Part shown: piece after piece, positions 9,182 to 16,827 of the stretch
Layout of the letters: the number at the start of each line of letters is the position of its first letter
Numbering within the stretch: position 1 is the stretch's first letter
DNA from: Pseudodesulfovibrio sediminis
Lineage (GTDB): Bacteria; Desulfobacterota; Desulfovibrionia; Desulfovibrionales; Desulfovibrionaceae
Length of the DNA stretch: 64,000 nucleotides
Assembly (NCBI RefSeq): GCF_020886695.1
Contig: NZ_AP024485.1
Location: 443,001-507,000 of the forward strand
Direction: 5' to 3'
Notes under the pieces: generated by a model
What the model was told of the DNA's origin: nothing
Database searches by the model: none
The model's input: the letters and a program-made list of their open reading frames with translations, nothing else
Position numbers and translations under genes: made by a program

Positions 9182-10429
9182 TTATCCATGTGTTGCGTTG
9201 GGTTGTATCTTGGTCATCCAGTCTTTTTCACGATAGAATTCGTGAGCAAAAGCGTGCTCCAATTCCGAAAAACCAGCAGAGACACCAGAGAGATGCTGAA
9301 GTATGAACTGCCGCAGCACTGTTCGTTGCTGCAAGTCAGCGTCTTCCCCAGCAAAAGATGTGTATATCTGGCCCAGAGCATCAAATGACGACTTGAAACC
9401 AAGTATCCCTTCAGGAGTGTGATCACTCTTTCCTGTAATGAGAAAGCGTTGCAACTGAGGGGCGGTAAAGCCTCCGAGACACCGTACATCATACGGGCAT
9501 GGCTGTGTCTCAAGGCACGGCAGACACTCTGTAACTCCCTGATAAACCGTATGCCCGAGGCCGTAAGGGCCGGTCTCGAAACACCATGCAGATGAAAGGA
9601 AAAAGGCTCGGACAGGCGTTCCAAGGTGTGCTGCCAGGTGCATGGTTCCGGTATCCGGCGTCAAAAGCATATCCAAAGATCCTACTAAATCAACAAGTTC
9701 AGCCCAATCGGTTTTGCCAGCTTTGTTCTCTGTCCGGGATTGGAGGCTGGGAGACAACGCTTTGAGCAGTGACTGCCCCGCCTGATGTTCACTTGCCCCA
9801 CCCAAAAGAAATATTTTTCCTGAAACGGTGGATGACATGGTCGTTACCATGGTCGCCAGAAGAGATGCGGGAAGCGAGCGTCGTGACTCCCGTCCAGCCA
9901 GAACAACGCCTATACCGCCTCCTTTGGGCGAGGCATGGGGGTTGACCTGTTCCGGGACAATCATGTCCGGGCAGTACCCGGCCCAAAAATCCACGAGGTT
10001 CATACCGAGGCGACGCAGTCTGGACCAACGCATGGCCATTGCCGGCCACTGTCCGGTGATCTCCTGCCCATTGTGCCAGGAGTATCCTTCCACTTTTTCA
10101 TGATCAAAAAGCGCGGCCAGTCTGAAGTTCAGCGGCGAAAAGTTGAGATTGTAGATGGTCTCAAAATCAATACCGGAGAGTTCTGCAAAGGAGCGTCTGT
10201 TCTCCACAAGCATTTTCAAGGCGGCATCATGCCCACTCAATCCGGTTCCATGTGCCAGAATCGGGTGAACGATAACATCGGGATAAACCAGTCGTGCCAA
10301 TGGTTCAAGAGAGATATCAACACATAGATGTACAGTGGCGTCAGGACGTGTCGTCAGAGTGGCGACGAGTCGCTTTGTCTGGATTAAATCCCCGAATCGG
10401 GCGAGTTGTATGACAAGATAATTTTTCAT
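9182..10429 (-). CDS. Glycosyltransferase family 9 (heptosyltransferase-like)
   Basis: This 415-residue protein begins with the GT9 motif LVIQLARFGDLIQTKRL. It carries the C-terminal donor-binding block LLTPDTGTMHLAAHLGTPVRAFF, typical of ADP-heptose:LPS heptosyltransferases. A cysteine-rich stretch (ECLPCLETQPCPYDVRC) follows, which is often seen in GT9 proteins of this group. The likely role is adding heptose to the lipopolysaccharide core or to a surface glycan. It is the first gene of a two-gene operon with the CgeB-type transferase. About 100 bases separate it from the divergent siroheme synthase gene, which would hold both promoters. Confidence 0.85.
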   Translation of the reverse strand: MKNYLVIQLARFGDLIQTKRLVATLTTRPDATVHLCVDISLEPLARLVYPDVIVHPILAHGTGLSGHDAALKMLVENRRSFAELSGIDFETIYNLNFSPLNFRLAALFDHEKVEGYSWHNGQEITGQWPAMAMRWSRLRRLGMNLVDFWAGYCPDMIVPEQVNPHASPKGGGIGVVLAGRESRRSLPASLLATMVTTMSSTVSGKIFLLGGASEHQAGQSLLKALSPSLQSRTENKAGKTDWAELVDLVGSLDMLLTPDTGTMHLAAHLGTPVRAFFLSSAWCFETGPYGLGHTVYQGVTECLPCLETQPCPYDVRCLGGFTAPQLQRFLITGKSDHTPEGILGFKSSFDALGQIYTSFAGEDADLQQRTVLRQFILQHLSGVSAGFSELEHAFAHEFYREKDWMTKIQPNATHG

Positions 10430-10531
10430 GGTCCTTCAGGGTGTCAAAATACTAGCGTAATTCAATTGATTATTGCAAGAACCGGGCAATTTCCCATTTT
10501 ACATGCAAGCGGGCATTGGTTATCAAGACAG

Positions 10532-11209
10532 ATGCGATACTATCCAATCTTCGTGAACTTGGAAAACAAACACTGTCTCGTTGTCGGCGCCGGTGACGTT
10601 GGCAAACGGAAAATTCAATCTCTGCTCGATTCCGGGGCCGCTGCGGTCACCATCATTGATACCCGAGAGCCTGATTCGTCTTTGGATTCCATTCTTAAGC
10701 AGGGTAATGTAACCTATTGTTGTCGGGAATTTGATGATGCGGACCTCAATGGACAGTTCCTGGTTATAGCCTGCACTACTTCCGAGGCAATCAACGAGCA
10801 TATCAGTCGTGTTTGTAATGAACGTGGTATTCTGTGCAATATCGCCGATCAACCGGAGAAAAGCAGTTTCATTGTCCCGGCATCAGTCAAGCAGGGAGAT
10901 CTAACCCTTGCCATTTCCACCGGAGGACAAAGCCCTGCTCTGGCCAAATGTATCTGCAGGGATCTGCGAGAATCGTTTGGCGACGAATATGCGCGCTTGC
11001 TAACTCTTATGGGCCTCATTCGTCCCCTCATGCTTGATCTTGCTTTGGAAACCAAGGAGAATACAGCTGTCTTTCGTAAGTTGGTCAACTCGAATCTATT
11101 GACGGCAATCAAGGATCATGACCTTGACTCTGTCGTCGAAATACTTAAAGAATCTTTGCCCGAACCGTTGCACGACAACATCCCGGAGTTACTTGATGGG
11201 CTCGTTTGA
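10532..11209 (+). CDS. Precorrin-2 dehydrogenase / sirohydrochlorin ferrochelatase
   Basis: This 225-residue protein corresponds to the CysG-B/Met8p part of siroheme synthase, without the methyltransferase half. It starts MRYYPIFVNLENKHCLVVGAGDVGKRK, where GAGDVGKRK is the NAD-binding glycine-rich loop. The middle (SFIVPASVKQGDLTLAISTGGQSPALAK) is the conserved Met8p/CysG catalytic stretch. It oxidises precorrin-2 and can insert iron to give siroheme, which is needed by dissimilatory sulfite reductase and as a precursor of the alternative heme route. The ATG at 10532 matches the family start, although the ribosome site is weak. The 3' end overlaps ccsA by 14 bases. Confidence 0.92.
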   Translation: MRYYPIFVNLENKHCLVVGAGDVGKRKIQSLLDSGAAAVTIIDTREPDSSLDSILKQGNVTYCCREFDDADLNGQFLVIACTTSEAINEHISRVCNERGILCNIADQPEKSSFIVPASVKQGDLTLAISTGGQSPALAKCICRDLRESFGDEYARLLTLMGLIRPLMLDLALETKENTAVFRKLVNSNLLTAIKDHDLDSVVEILKESLPEPLHDNIPELLDGLV

Positions 11210-12008
11210 ATCATTACATATCTGCATTATCGTACTCTATGCTCTTGGCACCCTGTTGTTTCTGACCGGTATTTCTTCCGGAAACGACAAGCTTAAGCGC
11301 ATCGCCACATGGTTTGCTGTACTCGGTTTTGCTTTGAATACAGTAGACTTGGGGCTCATGGTCAACAGTGACCCCTCAGTGCTGTATGGTGGTACTTTTT
11401 ATTTCAATATTCTGGCCTGGTCAGTGGTGGCCTTCTACTTCTTCCTTTGGTGGAAGCTCCGCCTTGAATTTCTGGCCATAACCGCCCTGCCCTTGGCAGC
11501 CCTTCTTTTTGTCGGCTCGATGGCCTTTGGCGGTATCAAGGTCTTCATGCCGCCGCATTTGACGCTTTTGTTCTTCGGCTTGCATATAGGAACCCTTGTC
11601 TTGACACTTGGTGCCCTGATGATGGCCTTTGGGGCCGCTCTGGCATTCATTTATTACAACCGCCAGCTCAAGACCAAGGCCGGCCTGACCTCAATGGGAC
11701 AAGGAGTACCTTCTCTCAACAAATTTGACACGGTTAATCATTGGACCGTAACTCTCGGGTTTCCCTTGTACACATTGGGGCTTTTTTCCACCTTTTTCTG
11801 GTACTGGGTGGCTCCTGACAAGAAATTCGCATGGGATATCATGAAGATAGGCTCATTAGCAGTCTGGTTCCTCTACGCCTTTCTTTTTCACCAACGCATC
11901 GTATTGGGGTGGCGCGGACGTAAACCCGCCATCCTGACAATCTGGGTCTTTGCCGGTATGTGCATCTCCCTTATTCATCACACAATTACTTTCAGGGCGA
12001 TGCCATGA
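11196..12008 (+). CDS. ccsA: CcsA/HemX-type cytochrome c assembly membrane protein
   Basis: This protein of about 270 residues has multiple membrane spans (about eight hydrophobic segments, for example the VLYALGTLLFLTGI and LTLLFFGLHIGTLVLTLGAL regions). It belongs to the CcsA/ResC/HemX family, which handles heme for cytochrome c maturation. Histidine and tryptophan residues in the VNHWTVTLGFPLYTLGL region fit the family heme-handling face. The ATG at 11196 overlaps the upstream gene, and its stop overlaps hemA (ATGA). The three genes therefore form a translationally coupled tetrapyrrole block. Whether it acts in cytochrome assembly or in stabilising HemA cannot be decided here. Confidence 0.85.
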   Translation: MGSFESLHICIIVLYALGTLLFLTGISSGNDKLKRIATWFAVLGFALNTVDLGLMVNSDPSVLYGGTFYFNILAWSVVAFYFFLWWKLRLEFLAITALPLAALLFVGSMAFGGIKVFMPPHLTLLFFGLHIGTLVLTLGALMMAFGAALAFIYYNRQLKTKAGLTSMGQGVPSLNKFDTVNHWTVTLGFPLYTLGLFSTFFWYWVAPDKKFAWDIMKIGSLAVWFLYAFLFHQRIVLGWRGRKPAILTIWVFAGMCISLIHHTITFRAMP

Positions 12009-13378
12009 ACAATAGAAAAATCATACTTATTGGATTGAACCATCGTACCGCAGGTGTGGACGTACGTGAAAAATTCGCTCTGACTGACGTGGAGAACTTT
12101 GAACAGGGGCTCATGGGCAACTGTCCAGTGCATGAATGTATGGCGCTCTCCACCTGTAACAGGGTGGAGATTGTGGCTGTTGGCAAAGGTGTCCCGGAAA
12201 GAGAAGTTATGGATTCGCTCATCCAGTACTGGGCAGGAGTCTGTAAGGCCTCTCCGGAGCTGTTGATGGAAAATATCTATCAATATTCTGACCTTGAAGC
12301 CGTACAGCACATCTTTACCGTGGCCAGCAGCCTGGATTCCATGGTCATGGGAGAGCCGCAGATTCTCGGCCAGCTCAAGGATGCCTACCGTGTCGCGGTC
12401 GAACGCGGTGCAGCCAAAACCATCGTCAATCGTCTGCTGCACAAGTCGTTTTCAGTGGCCAAACGCATTCGTACAGAGACCGCCATTGCTTCCAGCGCTG
12501 TTTCAATCAGTTATGCGGCCGTGGAGTTGGCGCGCAAGATTTTCGGCGACCTTGAGGGCACCAAGGCCATGCTGGTCGGTGCTGGTGAAATGGCAGAATT
12601 GGCCGCAACCCACCTGATGCGTAATGGTGTGCAGGATATCATCATTGCCAATAGAACACTCTCTCGGGCCAAGGAGCTGGCTGATAATCTTGGTGGTGAG
12701 CCTATCCAGATCGAGTCAATGCCTGATCGACTGCATGAAGTGGATATCGTCATCAGTTCCACAGGCTCACCGGTGGCGGTCATCAAGGCCAAGGATGTCA
12801 AATCTATCCTCAAGCGGCGCAAAAACAAACCCATGTTTTTTATCGACATCGCAGTGCCACGAGATATCGACCCCAACATCAACAACCTGGACAACGTATA
12901 TCTATACGATATCGACGATCTCAAAGAGGTGGTCGACGAAAACATGGCCCAGCGCCAGGAAGAGGCATCCAAGGCGCATGCCGTTGTCGAACTGGAGACC
13001 GAAATTTTTGGCAACTGGTTGAACTCATTGAGTCTGCAACCTACCATTGTGGACATGGTGGACAAAACCGAAGAAGTTGCTCTTCGGGAATTGAACAAGA
13101 CGTTGAAAAAAATTGGCCCAGTGGACAACAAGACGCTCAAGGCTCTTGAAACACTGGTCCTTTCCATCGGGCGTAAATCCCTGCATGAGCCTATCTGTTT
13201 CCTGAAACGACGTACTCAGGAAGAAGGTTCGGCCGAACGGTTTATCGATCTGGCACGTCGCATGTTCAATCTGGATGACGAGGTCGTTCCGCCTACGGCG
13301 CACCTCAACAGGAAATCGCAGACATGCGCACCCGAAGATATTGAACAACTCATTGAAGTATCGAAAAAGGAACAATAA
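12005..13378 (+). CDS. hemA: Glutamyl-tRNA reductase
   Basis: This 457-residue enzyme reduces Glu-tRNA to glutamate-1-semialdehyde, the first committed tetrapyrrole step of the C5 pathway. The start is ILIGLNHRTAGVDVREKF. The catalytic cysteine lies in ALSTCNRVEI. The MGEPQILGQLKDAYR and the NADPH-binding VGAGEMAELAATHL blocks follow, and then the C-terminal dimerisation helices. It starts within ATGA shared with the ccsA stop, and its own stop overlaps the next gene by one base. Placement beside siroheme synthase fits an organism that feeds uroporphyrinogen mainly to siroheme, corrinoids and siroheme-derived heme. Confidence 0.97.
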   Translation: MNNRKIILIGLNHRTAGVDVREKFALTDVENFEQGLMGNCPVHECMALSTCNRVEIVAVGKGVPEREVMDSLIQYWAGVCKASPELLMENIYQYSDLEAVQHIFTVASSLDSMVMGEPQILGQLKDAYRVAVERGAAKTIVNRLLHKSFSVAKRIRTETAIASSAVSISYAAVELARKIFGDLEGTKAMLVGAGEMAELAATHLMRNGVQDIIIANRTLSRAKELADNLGGEPIQIESMPDRLHEVDIVISSTGSPVAVIKAKDVKSILKRRKNKPMFFIDIAVPRDIDPNINNLDNVYLYDIDDLKEVVDENMAQRQEEASKAHAVVELETEIFGNWLNSLSLQPTIVDMVDKTEEVALRELNKTLKKIGPVDNKTLKALETLVLSIGRKSLHEPICFLKRRTQEEGSAERFIDLARRMFNLDDEVVPPTAHLNRKSQTCAPEDIEQLIEVSKKEQ

Positions 13379-13725
13379 TGCGGAGCTATCTGATAGAAGA
13401 TCTCGTTGAAGACGATTACAAGAAGGTAATGAAATCCTTTGATGAACTTGGATTTCGTGGTCCTATTGATGATATTTATTACCTTCCCATGCCAGAGGAA
13501 CTTCTTCAACGTGAACAGCAAGAGCATATGGATGAATGTGGTCCGTACTTCATGGCGCTGGAATGTATCGCCGGTACAGAAGAAAGCTCTTTGAAGCTGG
13601 AGCTTCTGGTACGTGGCCGCAACAGAATGCGGTGCTCCTGTGTCACCTACGCGACTTCTGAGCAACGCAAGCACATGATTGAGTACCTCGATCAGTTCAT
13701 CGAGGAGCTTGAAATCTCTGTCTAG
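13378..13725 (+). CDS. Conserved-looking hypothetical protein, 115 residues
   Basis: An acidic 115-residue soluble protein with no signal peptide or membrane segment. It begins RSYLIEDLVEDDYKKVMKSF and has a CSCVTYATSEQ stretch before a C-terminal helix. I do not recognise the family. The start overlaps the hemA stop by one base, and tilS starts one base after its stop. It is therefore a genuine translated member of this operon and not a chance frame. The context gives no clear function. Confidence 0.75.
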   Translation: MRSYLIEDLVEDDYKKVMKSFDELGFRGPIDDIYYLPMPEELLQREQQEHMDECGPYFMALECIAGTEESSLKLELLVRGRNRMRCSCVTYATSEQRKHMIEYLDQFIEELEISV

Positions 13726-13726
13726 T

Positions 13727-14737
13727 ATGACGAGTTCAAAAGATACCCCTCTGCAATCATTGCAGGATTTGCTCCCCAAGTGGGCGCATTTCTGTTTGTA
13801 TACCGAAAAATTCATTACGCACGAATTGAATGTCGATCTGAAAGAGAAAAAGATCGTCATCGGTGTCTCGGGCGGCGTGGATTCCACCGCCCTGCTGCTT
13901 GTCCTGCACTACTTGTCTCCCAGGCTGGGCTGCCACGTCATCGCCGCTCACCTTAACCATACTCTTCGCGATGAAGCCGACGATGATGCTCGCTGGGTGC
14001 AGGAATTGTGTGCTTCATTGAACATCAAGTGTCTTGTCAATTCTCAGGACATCAGAGCGTTGGCCAAAGTAATGGGAACTGGTCTGGAAGAAGCGGGCCG
14101 TTCTGCACGCTATTCTTTTTTTAACGAGGTCCTGCAATCCCACTCGGCGCAGTATATTGCTTTGGGACATCATCTGGACGACCTGAGCGAAGATGTCCTT
14201 ATGCGCTTCATCCGGGGAACCGGCTGGCCCGGTTTATCCGGCATGTCCGGGTATGATCCAGACCGCAATCTCATTCGTCCTTTTCTCATGCTTCCCAAAT
14301 CCACATTAAAGGCGTTTGTGACGCATGTGGGTGTGCTGTGGCGCGAAGACGCTACCAATGCGGAGTCCGATATGACTCGCAACCGTGTGCGTAATGAAAT
14401 TCTCCCCCTGCTCCTCAAGGAGAACCCCAATTTCAGGGATTCCGTTGGGCGGCTTTGGAAAATTGGTCGTATCGAGAGCGACTATTGGGAGAAAATGACT
14501 CAGGATGCCTCAGATACGCTTTCTGCAGACCTCTTGGACGCATCTCACAAGGCGGCTCGGCTTCGTCTCTATAAAGCCTGTCTTGACCGTTTGGGACCGG
14601 GACAGGCACTGGCACACACATTATTCAATCTTGATGAAGCCTGGCAGGAAAAACGTGTAGGCGCTGTGCTGCAATTCCCGGGTGAAAAGACTGCTACGAT
14701 TACCGCTTCCGGCATGGTTTTCGCCACCACCCATTGA
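13727..14737 (+). CDS. tilS: tRNA(Ile)-lysidine synthetase
   Basis: This 336-residue N-type ATP pyrophosphatase converts C34 of the AUA-reading tRNA-Ile to lysidine. The PP-loop motif SGGVDS is at residues 48-53. Further family stretches are AAHLNHTLR, GLEEAGRSARYSFF and ALGHHLDDLSEDVLMRFIRGTG. The protein is shorter than E. coli TilS, and the C-terminal TilS_C module appears reduced or missing, as in many short-form enzymes. The start at 13727 leaves one base after the preceding stop. A start further upstream would overlap the neighbour by about 50 bases without conserved sequence. Confidence 0.93.
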   Translation: MTSSKDTPLQSLQDLLPKWAHFCLYTEKFITHELNVDLKEKKIVIGVSGGVDSTALLLVLHYLSPRLGCHVIAAHLNHTLRDEADDDARWVQELCASLNIKCLVNSQDIRALAKVMGTGLEEAGRSARYSFFNEVLQSHSAQYIALGHHLDDLSEDVLMRFIRGTGWPGLSGMSGYDPDRNLIRPFLMLPKSTLKAFVTHVGVLWREDATNAESDMTRNRVRNEILPLLLKENPNFRDSVGRLWKIGRIESDYWEKMTQDASDTLSADLLDASHKAARLRLYKACLDRLGPGQALAHTLFNLDEAWQEKRVGAVLQFPGEKTATITASGMVFATTH

Positions 14738-14832
14738 CTTCCTTTACTGCCCGGTATAAGAGCATGTGATCTTTTGCACAATGTGCTGAACTGCCATGCG
14801 GCATTTCGCTTTTTCACTCATCAGGAGGAATT

Positions 14833-15501
14833 ATGAATATTCTTATTTTCGGCCCCAACGGCTCCGGTAAAGGCACCCAGGGAACCCTGGCCAAAGACAA
14901 ATACGGTCTGGATCACATCGAATCCGGTGCCATTTTCCGCAAGCACATCGGCGGCGGCACCGAACTCGGCATGAAAGCCAAGGAATACATCAACAAGGGC
15001 GAGCTCGTTCCTGATGACATTACCATCCCGATGGTTCTGGACGTTCTGTCCAACTCTGATGAAAACGGCTGGTTGCTTGACGGCTTTCCCCGCTCTCTCG
15101 TTCAGGGTGAAAAGCTGTGGGAATCCCTGCAGAAAGATGGCGAAAAGCTCGACTTCGTTATCGAAATTAAGCTGCCCCGCGAAATCGCCAAGGGTCGCAT
15201 CATGGGTCGTCGCCTCTGCGAGAACAACCCGAACCACCCTAACAACGTCGGTATCCCTGTGATCGCTCCTGACGGTGACAAATGTCGTGTCTGCGGCGGC
15301 GCTCTGTCCGCTCGTGAAGATGACCAGGATGAAGCCGCTATCGATCAGCGTCACGACATCTACTACGATGAAGAGACCGGCACCATGGCCGCTTGCAACT
15401 TCTACAAGAACATGACTGACGGTGGTTTCAAGTTCATCGAACTCAACGGTGAAGATTCCATTGATACTATCAAGGACTACCTGATGAGCCAGCTCGTCTA
15501 G
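14833..15501 (+). CDS. adk: Adenylate kinase, metal-binding Desulfovibrio type
   Basis: This 222-residue adenylate kinase interconverts ATP, ADP and AMP. The P-loop is GPNGSGKGT (residues 7-15), with the DGFPRS AMP-site motif near residue 83. The LID carries Cys129, His135, Cys151 and Cys154. This is exactly the Cys-X5-His-X15-Cys-X2-Cys pattern, with the same numbering, described for the zinc/cobalt/iron adenylate kinase of Desulfovibrio gigas, and it differs from the four-Cys site of Gram-positive enzymes. A strong AGGAGG ribosome site and a downstream terminator show a highly expressed single gene. Confidence 0.97.
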   Translation: MNILIFGPNGSGKGTQGTLAKDKYGLDHIESGAIFRKHIGGGTELGMKAKEYINKGELVPDDITIPMVLDVLSNSDENGWLLDGFPRSLVQGEKLWESLQKDGEKLDFVIEIKLPREIAKGRIMGRRLCENNPNHPNNVGIPVIAPDGDKCRVCGGALSAREDDQDEAAIDQRHDIYYDEETGTMAACNFYKNMTDGGFKFIELNGEDSIDTIKDYLMSQLV

Positions 15502-15522
15502 TTCTGTCTTTAGAGAATATGT

Positions 15523-15557
15523 AAAGTCCTTCAGGCATGCCTGAGGGACTTTTTTTG
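15523..15557 (+). terminator. Intrinsic terminator after adk
   Basis: An AAAGTCC/GGACTTT outer stem continues into an inner TCAGG/CCTGA stem with a CATG loop and is followed by a run of seven or more T. Confidence 0.85.
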
Positions 15558-15691
15558 CGTCTATTACCCAGACACACGGTGACGTCTTTAACTGATCAGA
15601 TACAGACGGTTTTATTCGAAGGACTCCCCTCTCTACAGTATGCCTTGTTGTTTTTAAGCCCGAGGGGACTGATGTTGACAAGCCGGACAAC

Positions 15692-15725
15692 AAAAAAAGG
15701 GAAGGACCATGAGGCCCTTCCCTTT
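15692..15725 (-). terminator. Intrinsic terminator after secF
   Basis: A 10-bp stem (AAAGGGAAGG/CCTTCCCTTT on the plus strand) is flanked by a run of A, which reads as a T-tract on the minus strand. It closes the yajC-secD-secF transcript. Confidence 0.8.
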
Positions 15726-15746
15726 GTCTTTTCGAATTGAATCGAT

Positions 15747-16817
15747 TTATGCTTCTACTTCGTCCTGCTTGGCAAAGTCGCTGGGGCCGAAACCAAGAAG
15801 GATCGGGCTGGCGACAAAGATGGAGGAATACGTTCCAACGCCGATGCCTATGAGCAGTGCCAGGGCAAAGTCGTGGATAACGGAACCACCAAGAACAAAC
15901 AGGCAGAACACGACCATCAACGTCGTGAGTGACGTCATGATGGTACGAGACAATGTCTGGTTGACTGACAGATTGATCACATCCGCAAAGGAATTGGTGT
16001 TCTTGCGTGCGTTGCTGTTTTCACGGATACGGTCGAATACGATAATGGTATCGTTAAGCGAGTAACCGATGATGGTCAGCAATGCCGCAATGATCGTCAG
16101 GTCGAATTCCTTGCCCAGAATTGAGAAGATGCCGATCGTTATGGTCACGTCATGTATAAGCGCCGTTACAGCGCCGAGAGCGTAGTTGAGTTTCAGGTAC
16201 CAACACAGCCCGACCGTGATGGCCAGAGCCGCGATAATGAGCCAGCCCATGTCAAGACCGAGCAAACCGATACCATACACACCTGCGCCCAAAGCGGCGG
16301 CCATGAAGCCAGCTACGGTCCACCGCTGTTCAAAGCGGCCCGAGATGTAAACGGCAATCAGCAACACTGCGTAGAACAGTGCTTCCAAGGCCTTGGAACG
16401 TAAGTCGGCACCGACCTTGGGGCCAACCATTTCAAGGCGTTGGATATCGTACGATGCACCGTCAAGATTGGCTTGAAACGCATTGTTCACCCGGTTCCTG
16501 ACTTCCTCCGAGGAGATGTTGGAACTGGAGGTGCGAATCAGGTACTCGTGGTCGCCTTCCAGACCGAATGTCTGGACGACCAATCCGGGCAGCTCGACAC
16601 CCTTCAGGGCATCCTTGACCATATTGACGTCTGTATCTTTTTCGATCTTTACCTGGACGATCATGCCGCCTGCGAAGTCGATGCCGTACTTGGGGCCACC
16701 CTTGATAATCAGGGAGCCGAGACCGGCCAGAATAAGCAGCGCCGAGAGAATAAAGGCAATCTTCTTGATGCCGATGAAGTCAATAGTCGTGTTGGGTTTA
16801 ATTATTTGAAGTCCCAT
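15747..16817 (-). CDS. secF: Protein translocase subunit SecF
   Basis: This 356-residue RND-type membrane protein partners with SecD to drive late steps of Sec-dependent export using the proton or sodium gradient. It shows an N-terminal membrane helix, the periplasmic start KYGIDFAGG, and five further membrane helices. These include GYSLNDTIIVFDRIRENS, the signature of SecF transmembrane segment 4 and the following loop. It begins 10 bases after secD and ends before a clear terminator. Confidence 0.96.
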   Translation of the reverse strand: MGLQIIKPNTTIDFIGIKKIAFILSALLILAGLGSLIIKGGPKYGIDFAGGMIVQVKIEKDTDVNMVKDALKGVELPGLVVQTFGLEGDHEYLIRTSSSNISSEEVRNRVNNAFQANLDGASYDIQRLEMVGPKVGADLRSKALEALFYAVLLIAVYISGRFEQRWTVAGFMAAALGAGVYGIGLLGLDMGWLIIAALAITVGLCWYLKLNYALGAVTALIHDVTITIGIFSILGKEFDLTIIAALLTIIGYSLNDTIIVFDRIRENSNARKNTNSFADVINLSVNQTLSRTIMTSLTTLMVVFCLFVLGGSVIHDFALALLIGIGVGTYSSIFVASPILLGFGPSDFAKQDEVEA

Positions 16818-16827
16818 GATCGTCCCC

